This document shows positions 25,998-34,855 of a stretch of DNA of 64,000 nucleotides, one piece after another; positions within the stretch are counted from its first letter, which is position 1, and every line of letters starts with the position of its first letter. Origin of the DNA: Catellatospora tritici. GTDB taxonomy: Bacteria > Actinomycetota > Actinomycetes > Mycobacteriales > Micromonosporaceae. The notes below the pieces were generated by a model. It was given only the letters and a program-made list of their open reading frames with translations. It was not told the DNA's origin and made no database searches. A program made the position numbers and the translations under genes. The stretch is from positions 186,001 to 250,000 of the forward strand of contig NZ_JAHRCY010000009.1 in assembly GCF_019083965.1 (NCBI RefSeq), written 5' to 3'.

Positions 25998-26013
25998 GCC
26001 GGTCGTGACCGGC
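25998..26013. promoter_or_regulatory. Palindrome between divergent genes
   Basis: GCCGGTC-GT-GACCGGC is a perfect 7-bp inverted repeat in the 134-nt gap between the SRPBCC gene and the exporter. It could be an operator for either gene, but high-GC palindromes of this length can occur by chance. Confidence 0.3.
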
Positions 26014-26086
26014 GCCACACCCGAAACGGGAAGGTGTGTTTACAGTTCTCGGTTCGTGATCAGTACTGACCCTGGGGAGGCGACGG

Positions 26087-27304
26087 ATGGCCCGGCTGTG
26101 GACGCGTGACTTCACGCTGTACTTCGTGGCGCGCGCGGTGGCGCTGCTCGGCGACGGGATGCTGCCCGTCGCCGTGGCGCTGGCGGTGCGTGAGGCGGGG
26201 CACGGCGCCTCCGGGGTGGGCCTGGTGCTGGCCTCGTTCATGGTGCCGTTCGTGGCACTGATCCTGTTCGGCGGTGTGCTGGCCGACCGGGCCGGGGCTC
26301 GGCGCCTGATGGTCGGCGCCGACCTGGTCCGCGTCGGCACGCAGACGGTCACCGCGGTCGCCCTGTTCACCGGGCACGCGCCGCTGTGGCTGCTGGTGAG
26401 CATGTCGGCGCTGGCGGGAGCGGCGGCGGCGATGTTCCAGCCGGGCGTGGCCAGCATGGTGCCGCTGCTGGCCGGGGACGTGCAGCGGGCCAACGGGGCG
26501 CTGCGGGTCGCCGACGCGGGCGCGCAACTGCTCGGCCCGGCCCTGTCGGCGGTGCTGGTCGTGGCGATCGGCGCGGGCACGGTGTACGCGCTGAACGCGG
26601 CGACGTTCGCCGTCAGCGCCGGGTGCCTGCTCGCGCTGCGACTGCCCGCACATCCGGTCGCAGCGGCCGCGAGCACCACCACGCTGCGGCGGGACCTGCG
26701 CGAGGGCTGGGCGGAGTTCCGGTCGCGCAGCTGGATGTGGAGCGTGATCCTGATCTGGTTCGGGTACGGCGTGATCCTGTTCGGACCGCTGATCCCGATC
26801 GGGTCGGCGCTGATCACCGACCGGCTCGGCGACGCGGCGTACGGGTGGGCGATGTCGGCGATGGGGGCCGGGACGGTGCTCGGCGGGCTGGCGGCGATGC
26901 GGCTCAAGCCGGTCCGCCCGCTGGCGGCCGGGGCGATGGTGCTGGTCGGGTTCGTGCTGGTGCCGTTGACCACGGCGCTGGGCGCGCCGCTGCCGGTGCT
27001 GCTGGCCGGGCACGCGGTGGGCGGGCTGTCCTGGGCGTTCTGGTCGGTCATGTGGGCCACCAGCGTGCAGACGCAGATCCCGCGCGACGTGCTCAACCGC
27101 GTCTCGGCGTACGAGGTGGCCGGGTCGGTGCTCGGGATTCCGCTCGGACAGGTGCTCGCCGCGCCGCTCGCGGCGCTGCTGGGGGCGGAGCGGCTGCTGC
27201 TGGCCGGGTGCGTGGTCGGTGTCACCGGCTGCGCGCTGCTGCTGGTCATCGCGCCGATCCGGCGGCTGCGCCGGGTGGAGACGCCCGCACTGGTCCCGGC
27301 CTGA
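26087..27304 (+). CDS. MFS transporter (MFS_3/enterobactin-exporter-like)
   Basis: 405 residues with about 12 hydrophobic segments. The N-terminus WTRDFTLYFVARAVALLGDGMLPVAVALAV is typical of the MFS_3 group of multidrug or siderophore exporters, and GGVLADRAGARRLM is the loop 2-3 motif. GGGGAGG lies 7 nt before the ATG. The substrate is unknown; it lies 1.3 kb upstream of the encapsulin operon on the same strand but is not obviously part of it. Confidence 0.85.
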   Translation: MARLWTRDFTLYFVARAVALLGDGMLPVAVALAVREAGHGASGVGLVLASFMVPFVALILFGGVLADRAGARRLMVGADLVRVGTQTVTAVALFTGHAPLWLLVSMSALAGAAAAMFQPGVASMVPLLAGDVQRANGALRVADAGAQLLGPALSAVLVVAIGAGTVYALNAATFAVSAGCLLALRLPAHPVAAAASTTTLRRDLREGWAEFRSRSWMWSVILIWFGYGVILFGPLIPIGSALITDRLGDAAYGWAMSAMGAGTVLGGLAAMRLKPVRPLAAGAMVLVGFVLVPLTTALGAPLPVLLAGHAVGGLSWAFWSVMWATSVQTQIPRDVLNRVSAYEVAGSVLGIPLGQVLAAPLAALLGAERLLLAGCVVGVTGCALLLVIAPIRRLRRVETPALVPA

Positions 27305-27318
27305 CAGGCGCTGAGGCA

Positions 27319-27348
27319 TTTACATACATACATAACTGACGGTACTGT
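27319..27348 (+). promoter_or_regulatory. Promoter of the DAO-like gene
   Basis: TTTACA (27319-27324) and TACTGT (27343-27348) are spaced by 18 nt, and the ATG follows 9 nt after the -10. The patch (TTTACATACATACATAACTG) is AT-rich with a tandem CATA repeat, unlike the surroundings. The message would have almost no leader. Confidence 0.45.
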
Positions 27349-27357
27349 CTCGCAGGC

Positions 27358-28458
27358 ATGACGGACTTTCTCGTCGTGGGCGGCGGGATCGCCGGGGCCG
27401 CGGCCGGTTACTTCCTGTCCCGGCACGGCGCGGTGACGCTGGTCGAGATGGAGACCGCGCCGGGCTACCACGCCACCGGCCGCTCGGCGGCGCTGTTCTC
27501 CGAGTACTACGGCAACGAGACCGTGCGCGCGCTGACCGCGGCGAGCAGGCCGTTTCTCACCGACCCGCCCGCCGGGTTCGCCGAGCACCCGCTGCTGACC
27601 CCGCGCGGGGTGGTCGCGCTGTGCCCGGCCGGGGCCGAGGAGCTGTTCGAGACGGCGCTGGCCCGGGGGCGGAGCGCGCCGGTGCCCGCGTACGAGATCG
27701 GGCCCGACGAGGTGGCCCGGCACTGCCCGGTGGTGCGCCCGGAGTGGTTCACCCGCGCCCTGCTGCGCCCGGCCGCCGCCGACATCGACGTGGACGCGCT
27801 GCACCGCGGCTTCCTGCGCGGGGTCACCGCCGCGGGCGGCCTGGTGCTGACCCGGGCCCGGCTACAGGAGCTGACGCGCGATGGCGCCCGCTGGCGCGCC
27901 CGCACCACCGCGGGCGAGGTGCGCGCGGCCGTGGTGGTCAACGCGGCCGGGGCCTGGGCCGACGAGGTCGCGGCGCTGGCCGGGCTGCGGCCGGTCGGCC
28001 TGGTGCCCCGGCGGCGTACGGCGTTCCTGGTGGACGGGCCGGAGGGCGCGAGCGCCTGGCCGATGGTCTGCGACGTGACCGAGACCTTCTACGTCAAGCC
28101 GGAGTCGGGGGCGCTGCTGGTGTCACCGGCGGACGCGACGCCGGCGGTGCCCGGCGACGCCCGCCCGGAGGACCTGGACGTCGCGCTCGGGCTGGAACGG
28201 CTGCGGGAGGCGACCACGCTGCCCGCGCGGCGGGTGCGGCACGCCTGGGCGGGGCTGCGCACCAGCGTCGCCGACGACGTGCCGGTGGTCGGCCCGGACC
28301 CGGCCGCCGACGGCTTCCACTGGCTGGCCGGGCTCGGTGGATACGGCGTGCAGATCGCCCCGGCGGTGGGCCGGGCGCTCGCCGCGGCGGTCGCCGGAGG
28401 GCCGGACGCACTCACCGAGGTGAATGAAATGATGGCGGTGAAGCGCCTCCTCTCCTGA
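27358..28458 (+). CDS. DAO-family FAD oxidoreductase (D-amino-acid/D-arginine dehydrogenase-like)
   Basis: 366 residues with an N-terminal FAD Rossmann motif FLVVGGGIAGAAAGYFLS, the segment APGYHATGRSAALFSEYYG that resembles D-arginine dehydrogenase, and a C-terminal FAD contact HWLAGLGGYGVQIAPAVG. Such enzymes oxidise amino acids or amines to imines. It ends 178 nt before the NRPS-like gene on the same strand. It could supply or recycle a precursor for that pathway, but this is inference. Confidence 0.8.
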   Translation: MTDFLVVGGGIAGAAAGYFLSRHGAVTLVEMETAPGYHATGRSAALFSEYYGNETVRALTAASRPFLTDPPAGFAEHPLLTPRGVVALCPAGAEELFETALARGRSAPVPAYEIGPDEVARHCPVVRPEWFTRALLRPAAADIDVDALHRGFLRGVTAAGGLVLTRARLQELTRDGARWRARTTAGEVRAAVVVNAAGAWADEVAALAGLRPVGLVPRRRTAFLVDGPEGASAWPMVCDVTETFYVKPESGALLVSPADATPAVPGDARPEDLDVALGLERLREATTLPARRVRHAWAGLRTSVADDVPVVGPDPAADGFHWLAGLGGYGVQIAPAVGRALAAAVAGGPDALTEVNEMMAVKRLLS

Positions 28459-28520
28459 TACCGCCACCTGTGAATCTTGCGGACAACTATTTAAAGTCTC
28501 GTAAACGATCCCCGTAGATA

Positions 28521-28549
28521 TTCGCAAAGCCCTCTGTATGCTTTAGTCT
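28521..28549 (+). promoter_or_regulatory. Candidate promoter of the encapsulin operon
   Basis: TTCGCA (28521-28526) and TAGTCT (28544-28549) are 17 nt apart in an unusually AT-rich intergenic patch (28470-28560). The match to consensus is modest. A leader of about 80 nt would precede the NRPS-like gene. Confidence 0.35.
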
Positions 28550-28636
28550 TCCCCTCCATCAGGCATGTGCACTCATGGATGGATCGCTGTCGCCTGCGCC
28601 ACCCGCGCCCGGCGGTCCACCGACGATGGAGGACGG

Positions 28637-31600
28637 ATGGGCTCCGGTCACGCCCCGGAAAACGGTCACTATTCCTGCACCATCCCCGCGTATCCGAGTG
28701 ACCCCGAGGCAGGCGAGCAGCCCGGCGAGCTCGCCTGCGCGGCCGCGCTGGCCGCCGTGGAGACCGCCACCCGCCTCTCGCGCACCCTGCCCGTGCGGGT
28801 ACGCGAGTCCGACACCTGGCACTGCCTACCGACCTGGCCCGACACGCTGCGCGAACACGACGGCCCCGCCGCCCGCGCCCAGGTGCGCGAACTGGTCGGC
28901 GGCTTGCCCGCCGACACCGAGGCCGCACTGGAGGTCCTGCTCGGGCAGGGCACCGGCCGCCCGCTGCTGGGCGTACGCGTCAGCGTGCGGGTGACCGGAC
29001 TCCGGCTCACCGCCGACGTGGCGATCGCGCCCGGCGACCCGTGGGCCGGGATGGCCGACGCGGTGGCCGAACTGTTCGCCGAGGTCGTACGGGCCCTGCT
29101 GGCCGACCCGCACCTGTCCCCCGCCGACGCCGACGGCCTCGGCGCCGCCTCACGGCAGCTGCTGCTGGGGCGGCTGGCTGGACGCGAGGTCGAACACGGA
29201 CCGTTCCGTGCCATCCCGACCATGATCGAGGACCGGGTCGACGAGCAGCCCGACGCCCCCGCGCTGAGCTACGGCGGCCGCACGCTGACCTACCGCGAGT
29301 TCGACGACCACGCCAACGCCCTGGCCGCCGAGCTGCCCGGCCACGGGGTGGCCCGGGGCACGGCGGTGCCGGTGCTGCTGGGCAACAGCCTGGAGCTGCC
29401 GGTGGCGTACCTGGCGCTGATGAAACTCGGCGCGGCCTTCGTGCCGCTGGACCCGGCCTGGCCCGCCGACCGGCTCGCGGCCACCCTGGAGGTGCTGGCC
29501 GCGCCGGTGGTGCTGTGCGCCGACGCGGGCGCGCTGCCGCAGTGCTGGCGTGAGCGGGCGCTGCCCGTCGCGGTCGTGGCGAGCCCGGCCCCGGCGCCCC
29601 GGCCCGGCGTGGTGCTCGGCCCGGACGACGTCATCTACGGCATCTTCACCTCCGGCACCACCGGCACGCCCAAGTGCGCGATGAACCTGCACGGCGGCCT
29701 GACCAACCGGTTCCGGTTCATGACCCGCTACTTCGGCGCCGGCGGACAGGTGGTGCTGCAGAACAGCAGACACACCTTCGACTCCTCGGTGTGGCAGCTG
29801 TTCTGGCCGCTGACCACCGGTGGGCGCACCGTCGTCCCGGCCCAGGGCGACTTCCTGGACCTGGGCCGGACCGTCGACACCATCGCCGAGCACGGCGTCA
29901 CCATGACCGACTTCGTGCCCAGCATCTTCAACGCCCTGGTGACGCTGGTCGACCACGACGAGCGGGCGTTGGCGCGCATCAGCACGCTGCGCCGCCTCAT
30001 CGTCGGCGGCGAGGAGATGAACCGGCAGCTGGCCCACCGGCTGATGGCGTTGCTGCCCGCGGTCAGCCTCACCAACGGGTACGGCCCGACCGAGGCCTCC
30101 ATCGGCATGGTCTTCCACCGGGTGAACCCGGACGAGACCGGCGCCGTGCCGCTGGGCCGCCCGATCGACAACTGCTACGCGGTGGTGGTCGACGAGGCGC
30201 TGCGGCCGCTGCCGCGCGGCGCGGTCGGCGAGATCGTCATCGGCGGGGCGTGCCTGGGCAGCGGCTACCTGGGCGACCCGGAGCGGACCGGGCAGGTGTT
30301 CGTGGCCAACCCGTTCCCGGAGATCCCCGGGGACCGGCTCTACCGCACCGGCGACCTGGGGCGCTACGACGAGCGCGGGCTGCTGCATTTCCACGGGCGG
30401 CGCGACTTCCAGGTCAAGATCGGCGGCGTACGGATCGAGCTGGGCGAGATCGAGACGGTGGCCGAGGGCTGCCCCGGCGTACGGCAGGCGCGGGTGCTCG
30501 TCGCCGAGCACGACGGCGCCAAGTCGTTGGCGCTGTTCGTCGACGGCACCGTCACCGAGGCGGCGCTGCGCGAGCACCTGCGCGCCGCGCTGCCCCGCAA
30601 CAGCCTGCCCCGCCACCACTTCGTGCTGCCCGAGCTGCCGCGCAACGCCAACGGCAAGGTCGACCGGGCCGCGCTGCACCAGCGGCTGGACACGTGGCTG
30701 CGCGGGAACGCGGCGGTGCTCGCCGCCGAAGACGGCCCGGCCCCCGACGAACCCACCGCCCGGATGCTGTCGCTGTTCCGGCGCACGCTGGGGCGGCCCG
30801 AGCTGCGCGCCGACGAGAGTTTCGTGCGCGCGGGCGGCGACTCGCTGCAGGCGCTGACGCTGACCTCGGTGCTCAGCCGCGACAGCGGGGTGAAGGTCGG
30901 CGTGCAGGACCTGTTCGCGCACCCGACCGCCGAGCGGCTGTCGGCGCTGCTGGCCACCCGGCAGGCCGACCCGGCCGAGGTCGAGGTCGACGAGGCGGTG
31001 CAGATGGACCGCGACGCGCGCGGCGCCACCGGGCTGACCGTGCCCGCCGCGATCCCGACGCAGGGCGGGCGCGAGCCGCGCACGGTACTGGTCACCGGGG
31101 CCAGCGGCTTCGTGGGCAGCAGGCTGGTGCACGAACTGCTGTCGCGTACGCCGATGCAGGTGGTGTGCCTGTGCCGGGCCGACGACGACGGCCAGGCGCT
31201 GGCGCGGGTGGTCGCGGCGCTGACCGAGCAGGGGCTGTGGCAGGCGCGGTTCGGCGACCGGCTACGCGCGTACGCGGGCGATCTGGGCCGACCCGACCTC
31301 GGCCTGGCGCCGACGGTCTGGGACCATCTGGCCCGCACCGTCGACGCGGTGCTGCACAACGGCGCCCTGGTGAACTTCCTGTTCGACTACCGGGCGCACC
31401 GGGCCGCCAACGTCACCGGTACCCGGGAGGTGCTGCGGCTGGCCCTGGCGCACCGGCCCAAGCAGCTGCACCACGTGTCGACCCTGGGCGTGCTGGACAC
31501 CGAGGCGGCGCGGCACAACCGGCCGCTGGGCGAACGCTTCGACGTCGCCGCCGCGACCACCCCGCACAGCGGCTACGGCCGGTCCAAATGGGTCGCCGAA

Positions 31601-32230
31601 CGGCTGCTGGCGCAGGCCGCCGCGCAGGGCGCACCGGTCACGATCTACCGGCTGGGCGAGGTGATGCCCGACGCCGACAACGGCTTCCCGAACCGGCGCG
31701 CGCTGACCCACCTGATGCTGTCGGCCTACCACCGGCTCGGCGTGTGCCCCGGCGCGGCCAGCCGCTCCGACTACACCCCGGTCGGGTACGTGGCCCGCCG
31801 CGTCGTCGCCGGACTGACCGACCCGGCCGCGTGGGGCCGCACGCTGCACGTGTTCCACCCGGAGAGCGTCTGCTTCGGCGACGTGCTGTCGCGGGTGGGC
31901 CGCCCGATCGAGCGCATCCCGAACCTCGACTTCCTGGCCCGGCTGCGCGAGGCCGCCCTGGACACCGGCGACGCGGAGCTGAACACGCTGCTCATGCTGC
32001 TGAAGGTGCCGCCGGGCGCGACCGAGCACGCGGTTGGCCGCCGCTTCGGCGGGCTGCTGACGGACAACCCGCGCCTGTTCGCCAAGGACGAGTGCCGGCG
32101 GCTGGAGCAGCGCTGGGGCCTGTCCGACGAGTGGCTGTACGGCCCGATCGCCGCCTACCGCGACCACCTGGACCGCCACCTGGCCCCGCTGGGCCGCCTG
32201 GACCTGCCGGCGCTCGCGCCGGCGCACTGA
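28637..32230 (+). CDS. NRPS-like adenylation-carrier-reductase (A-PCP-R) enzyme
   Basis: 1197 residues. Residues 1-190 resemble only the C-terminal tail of a condensation domain (LTADVAIAPGDPWAGMADAV, then SRQLLLGRLAG). The adenylation domain (about 205-690) has FTSGTTGTPK (A3), FDSSVWQ (A4, Asp382 in the position that binds an alpha-amino group), NGYGPTEAS (A5), YRTGDL (A7) and NANGKVDR (A10, Lys674). The carrier domain has GGDSLQ with Ser736. The terminal reductase (about 810-1190) has TVLVTGASGFVG and SGYGRSK with Tyr980/Lys984. It should load an amino acid and release it reductively as an aldehyde or alcohol. The ATG at 28637 follows GGAGG. First gene of the encapsulin operon. Confidence 0.92.
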   Translation: MGSGHAPENGHYSCTIPAYPSDPEAGEQPGELACAAALAAVETATRLSRTLPVRVRESDTWHCLPTWPDTLREHDGPAARAQVRELVGGLPADTEAALEVLLGQGTGRPLLGVRVSVRVTGLRLTADVAIAPGDPWAGMADAVAELFAEVVRALLADPHLSPADADGLGAASRQLLLGRLAGREVEHGPFRAIPTMIEDRVDEQPDAPALSYGGRTLTYREFDDHANALAAELPGHGVARGTAVPVLLGNSLELPVAYLALMKLGAAFVPLDPAWPADRLAATLEVLAAPVVLCADAGALPQCWRERALPVAVVASPAPAPRPGVVLGPDDVIYGIFTSGTTGTPKCAMNLHGGLTNRFRFMTRYFGAGGQVVLQNSRHTFDSSVWQLFWPLTTGGRTVVPAQGDFLDLGRTVDTIAEHGVTMTDFVPSIFNALVTLVDHDERALARISTLRRLIVGGEEMNRQLAHRLMALLPAVSLTNGYGPTEASIGMVFHRVNPDETGAVPLGRPIDNCYAVVVDEALRPLPRGAVGEIVIGGACLGSGYLGDPERTGQVFVANPFPEIPGDRLYRTGDLGRYDERGLLHFHGRRDFQVKIGGVRIELGEIETVAEGCPGVRQARVLVAEHDGAKSLALFVDGTVTEAALREHLRAALPRNSLPRHHFVLPELPRNANGKVDRAALHQRLDTWLRGNAAVLAAEDGPAPDEPTARMLSLFRRTLGRPELRADESFVRAGGDSLQALTLTSVLSRDSGVKVGVQDLFAHPTAERLSALLATRQADPAEVEVDEAVQMDRDARGATGLTVPAAIPTQGGREPRTVLVTGASGFVGSRLVHELLSRTPMQVVCLCRADDDGQALARVVAALTEQGLWQARFGDRLRAYAGDLGRPDLGLAPTVWDHLARTVDAVLHNGALVNFLFDYRAHRAANVTGTREVLRLALAHRPKQLHHVSTLGVLDTEAARHNRPLGERFDVAAATTPHSGYGRSKWVAERLLAQAAAQGAPVTIYRLGEVMPDADNGFPNRRALTHLMLSAYHRLGVCPGAASRSDYTPVGYVARRVVAGLTDPAAWGRTLHVFHPESVCFGDVLSRVGRPIERIPNLDFLARLREAALDTGDAELNTLLMLLKVPPGATEHAVGRRFGGLLTDNPRLFAKDECRRLEQRWGLSDEWLYGPIAAYRDHLDRHLAPLGRLDLPALAPAH

Positions 32231-32262
32231 ACACCCGCGTGCACCACTACGAGAGGAAAAGA

Positions 32263-33246
32263 ATGCAATACCGCAAGATGGGCCGCCTCGGCTGGGAGGT
32301 CAGCGAGATCGGCTACGGCATGTGGGGTATCGGCGGCGGTCCCGGCGGCTTCACCGGCTGGGACTACGACGCCGCGCCCGGCGCCCTCGACGAGGCGGTC
32401 GAACTCGGCTGCAACTTCTTCGACACCGCCTGGGTCTACGGCCGCGGCGTCAGCGAGCAGCTGCTCGGCGCCCTGCTCAAGCGCCACCCCGACCGCCGCC
32501 TGTACGTGGCCACGAAGATCCCGCCGAAGAACCGCGAGTGGCCGCCGCGCCCGGCCGACACGCTGGACGAGGTCTTCCCCGCCGACCACATTCGCGAATA
32601 CACCGAGCGCAGCCTGGAGAACCTGGGCGTGGACCGCATCGACCTGATGCAGCTGCACGTGTGGGAGGACCGCTGGGCCGACGACGGCGCCTGGCAGGAG
32701 GCGCTGAGCGACCTCAAGCGCGAGGGCCTGATCGACGGCGTCGGCATCAGCGTCAACCGGTGGGAGCCGGTCAACTGCCTGAAGGCGATCGACACCGGGC
32801 TGATCGACGCGATCCAGGTCATCTACAACATCTTCGACCAGGCGCCCGAGGACGAGCTGTTCGAGCGGGCCCAGCGCGACGACGTCGCGATCATCGCGCG
32901 GGTGCCGTTCGACGAGGGCAGCCTCACCGGCACGATGACCGTCGACACGACCTTCCCGGAGGGCGACTGGCGCGCCACCTACTTCGGGGAGGAGAACCTT
33001 GGGCCGAGCGTGGCGCGGGCCGACCGACTCAAGGAGCTGCTGCCGGAGGGCATGACCCTGCCGGAGCTGGCGCTGCGGTTCATCCTGCACCACCCGGCGG
33101 TCGGCACGGTCATCCCGGGCATGCGCCGCCTGCCGCACGTACGCGCCAACCTGGCCGTCAGCGACGGCGTGCCACTGAGCCCGGAGCTGTTGGCCGAGCT
33201 GCGCGAGCACCGCTGGGACCGGACCCCCACCTGGTGGTCGATGTGA
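32263..33246 (+). CDS. Aldo/keto reductase
   Basis: 327 residues with the complete AKR tetrad: Asp54 and Tyr59 in FFDTAWVYG, Lys85 in VATKIPP and His132 in MQLHVW. The C-terminal GTVIPGMRR is the usual NADPH-binding region. It starts 32 nt after the reductase gene with GAGAGGAAAAG just upstream. It probably acts on the aldehyde made by the preceding enzyme, or on an upstream keto group. Its stop overlaps the sulfotransferase start by 4 nt. Confidence 0.9.
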   Translation: MQYRKMGRLGWEVSEIGYGMWGIGGGPGGFTGWDYDAAPGALDEAVELGCNFFDTAWVYGRGVSEQLLGALLKRHPDRRLYVATKIPPKNREWPPRPADTLDEVFPADHIREYTERSLENLGVDRIDLMQLHVWEDRWADDGAWQEALSDLKREGLIDGVGISVNRWEPVNCLKAIDTGLIDAIQVIYNIFDQAPEDELFERAQRDDVAIIARVPFDEGSLTGTMTVDTTFPEGDWRATYFGEENLGPSVARADRLKELLPEGMTLPELALRFILHHPAVGTVIPGMRRLPHVRANLAVSDGVPLSPELLAELREHRWDRTPTWWSM

Positions 33247-33962
33247 CCGTGATCGCCATGTGGGCACATCCGCGGGCCGCCTCGACGGCGTTCCTGCGCA
33301 TGATGATCGCCCGCGGGGACGTCACGGTCGTACACGAGCCGCTGGTCACCCTCACCGACTGGCAGGAGACGCCACTGCCGGATCGCGACGGCGGGACGAG
33401 GGTCTGCCGCACCCCCGGGGAGATCCTGGCGCACCTGGTCGATCTGGGCCGGGACCGGACGGTGTTCTTCAAGGACACGATGGAGTACCGGTACCAGTAC
33501 CTGCACGACCACCCCGACCAGATCGCCGGGATCGAGCACACGTTCATCGTGCGCGACCCGGCGCGGGCGATCAGCTCCCACTACGCGATGAAGCCGACGA
33601 TGTCCTGTTCGGACGTCGGCTACGAGCACCAGTGGCACCTGTTCGAGCTGGCCCGCACGGTGCTGGGCCGCGAGCCGGTGGTGATCGACGCCGACCGGCT
33701 GCTGCGCGAACCCGCCGCGGTGGTGGCGGCGTACTGCGCGGCGGTCGGGCTGCCGTTCCGGCCCGAGGCGCTGACCTGGGAGCCGGAGGACCGGACCGAG
33801 TGGCAGCGCACCAAGCAGTGGCACGTCGACGCCAGCCGCAGCAGCGGCTTCGGTGCTCCCGCCAAGGAATACCGGGCCACGGTCGCCAACAACGACCTGC
33901 TCCGGTCGTACTACGACCATCACCTGCCCTTCTACGAACGACTTGTTGAGCACGCGATATGA
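33243..33962 (+). CDS. Sulfotransferase-like protein
   Basis: 239 residues with an N-terminal P-loop-like PAPS motif (AMWAHPRAASTAFLRMM), the central THTFIVRDPARAISSHY-type 3'-phosphate-binding segment and a C-terminal helical part. The family transfers sulfate from PAPS to hydroxyls or amines. The GTG start at 33243 overlaps the AKR stop as GTGA, so translation is coupled. Its position between the reductase and the shell gene suggests tailoring of the alcohol or amine product. Confidence 0.82.
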   Translation: MTVIAMWAHPRAASTAFLRMMIARGDVTVVHEPLVTLTDWQETPLPDRDGGTRVCRTPGEILAHLVDLGRDRTVFFKDTMEYRYQYLHDHPDQIAGIEHTFIVRDPARAISSHYAMKPTMSCSDVGYEHQWHLFELARTVLGREPVVIDADRLLREPAAVVAAYCAAVGLPFRPEALTWEPEDRTEWQRTKQWHVDASRSSGFGAPAKEYRATVANNDLLRSYYDHHLPFYERLVEHAI

Positions 33963-33976
33963 ATGGAGCACAGCCC

Positions 33977-34855
33977 ATGAGCACCGCAGTCGTGACGCCG
34001 GTGGACAAGAGCCTGTCCCCAGGTGAGGCGTTCGCCCGTGCCTACGCCGCCGATCGGGAGAAGGCCGAGGTCGTGTTCGACTTCACCATCACCGACGCGT
34101 TCCAGCCGACCAAGGACCGGCCCCGGGTGACCGTCCGCAACCTGTTCAAGAAGCGGCCCGCCGAAGGGGACGAGACCCGGTTCTGGAGTGAGAGCCGCCC
34201 GACCGCCGACGAGGCGGCCACGGTGCACGAGTCGGGGCTGCGCCGGGAGGCGGCGTTCAAGTTCGGCATGTCCAGCGCGAAGGTGGCGCCGGTGCGGGCG
34301 TGGGTGCAGATCCCGCCGGAGCTGGTCGACGACCTCGAGGCGCTGGCCGTGTTCGTGGACTTCCGGCTGCTGGTGCGGCTGGCCACCGCCGAGAACCAGG
34401 CGCTGACCATCGGCGAGCAGGGGCTGCTGAGCCACCCGGGCATCGCCGAGCTGCCGTACCACGGCGACTATGTGACCGGGCTGATGGCGGCGTGCAACGA
34501 GATCGAGCAGACCGGCGCCACCGCCCACGCGATGATCATCAACCCGGTGGACTACTACTACCACCTGGTCGGCAAGGGCAGCCTGCTGGAGGACCTGGCC
34601 CGCAACGGCACCATCATCAGCCGCACCCGCATGGTCGACCCCGGCTGCGCGCTGGTCGGCGACTTCGCCATGGCGGCCCGGCTGCTCGACGGCGGCCGGT
34701 CCAGCATCCGGATCGCCGAGCCCCCGCCGGGCACGTTCGCGCAGCCCGGCCTGGCCGTGTGCGCCGAGATCTGGGCGGGCGTGGCCGTGCACCTGCCCAC
34801 CCACTTCTTCCACGTACGCCCGGCGGCGATCCCGCAGCAGCGGAGCGGGCAGTGA
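33977..34855 (+). CDS. HK97-fold encapsulin-like shell protein (Family 3 type)
   Basis: 292 residues that align along their whole length with the phage HK97 capsid fold. They show an N-arm and E-loop region (about 1-95), HESGLRREAAFKFGMSSAKVAPVRAWVQIP leading to the spine helix (about 115-150, ELVDDLEALAVFVDFRLLVR), MIINPVDYYYHLVGK before the A-domain, and DPGCALVGDFAMAARLLDGG. The last pattern is the hallmark of major capsid proteins and encapsulins. No phage genes are nearby; instead it sits in a natural-product operon, the published setting of Family 3 encapsulins. The ATG at 33977 has GGAGC 8 nt upstream; an ATG at 33959 overlapping the previous stop is an alternative. It overlaps the exporter start by 4 nt. 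Confidence 0.85.
   Translation: MSTAVVTPVDKSLSPGEAFARAYAADREKAEVVFDFTITDAFQPTKDRPRVTVRNLFKKRPAEGDETRFWSESRPTADEAATVHESGLRREAAFKFGMSSAKVAPVRAWVQIPPELVDDLEALAVFVDFRLLVRLATAENQALTIGEQGLLSHPGIAELPYHGDYVTGLMAACNEIEQTGATAHAMIINPVDYYYHLVGKGSLLEDLARNGTIISRTRMVDPGCALVGDFAMAARLLDGGRSSIRIAEPPPGTFAQPGLAVCAEIWAGVAVHLPTHFFHVRPAAIPQQRSGQ

Noticed and set aside
25390..27804. An 804-residue open frame opposite the MFS exporter and DAO-like gene
   Set aside because: It spans three real genes and an intergenic promoter region and is low-complexity throughout.
34300..34851. A 184-codon upstream extension of the operon's MFS exporter
   Set aside because: It lies inside the shell-protein gene in another frame; membrane segments begin only after the GTG at 34852.
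33977..34855. Remnant prophage capsid gene
   Set aside because: There are no portal, terminase, protease or tail genes nearby, and overlaps bind it to biosynthetic neighbours, so a domesticated shell is the better explanation.
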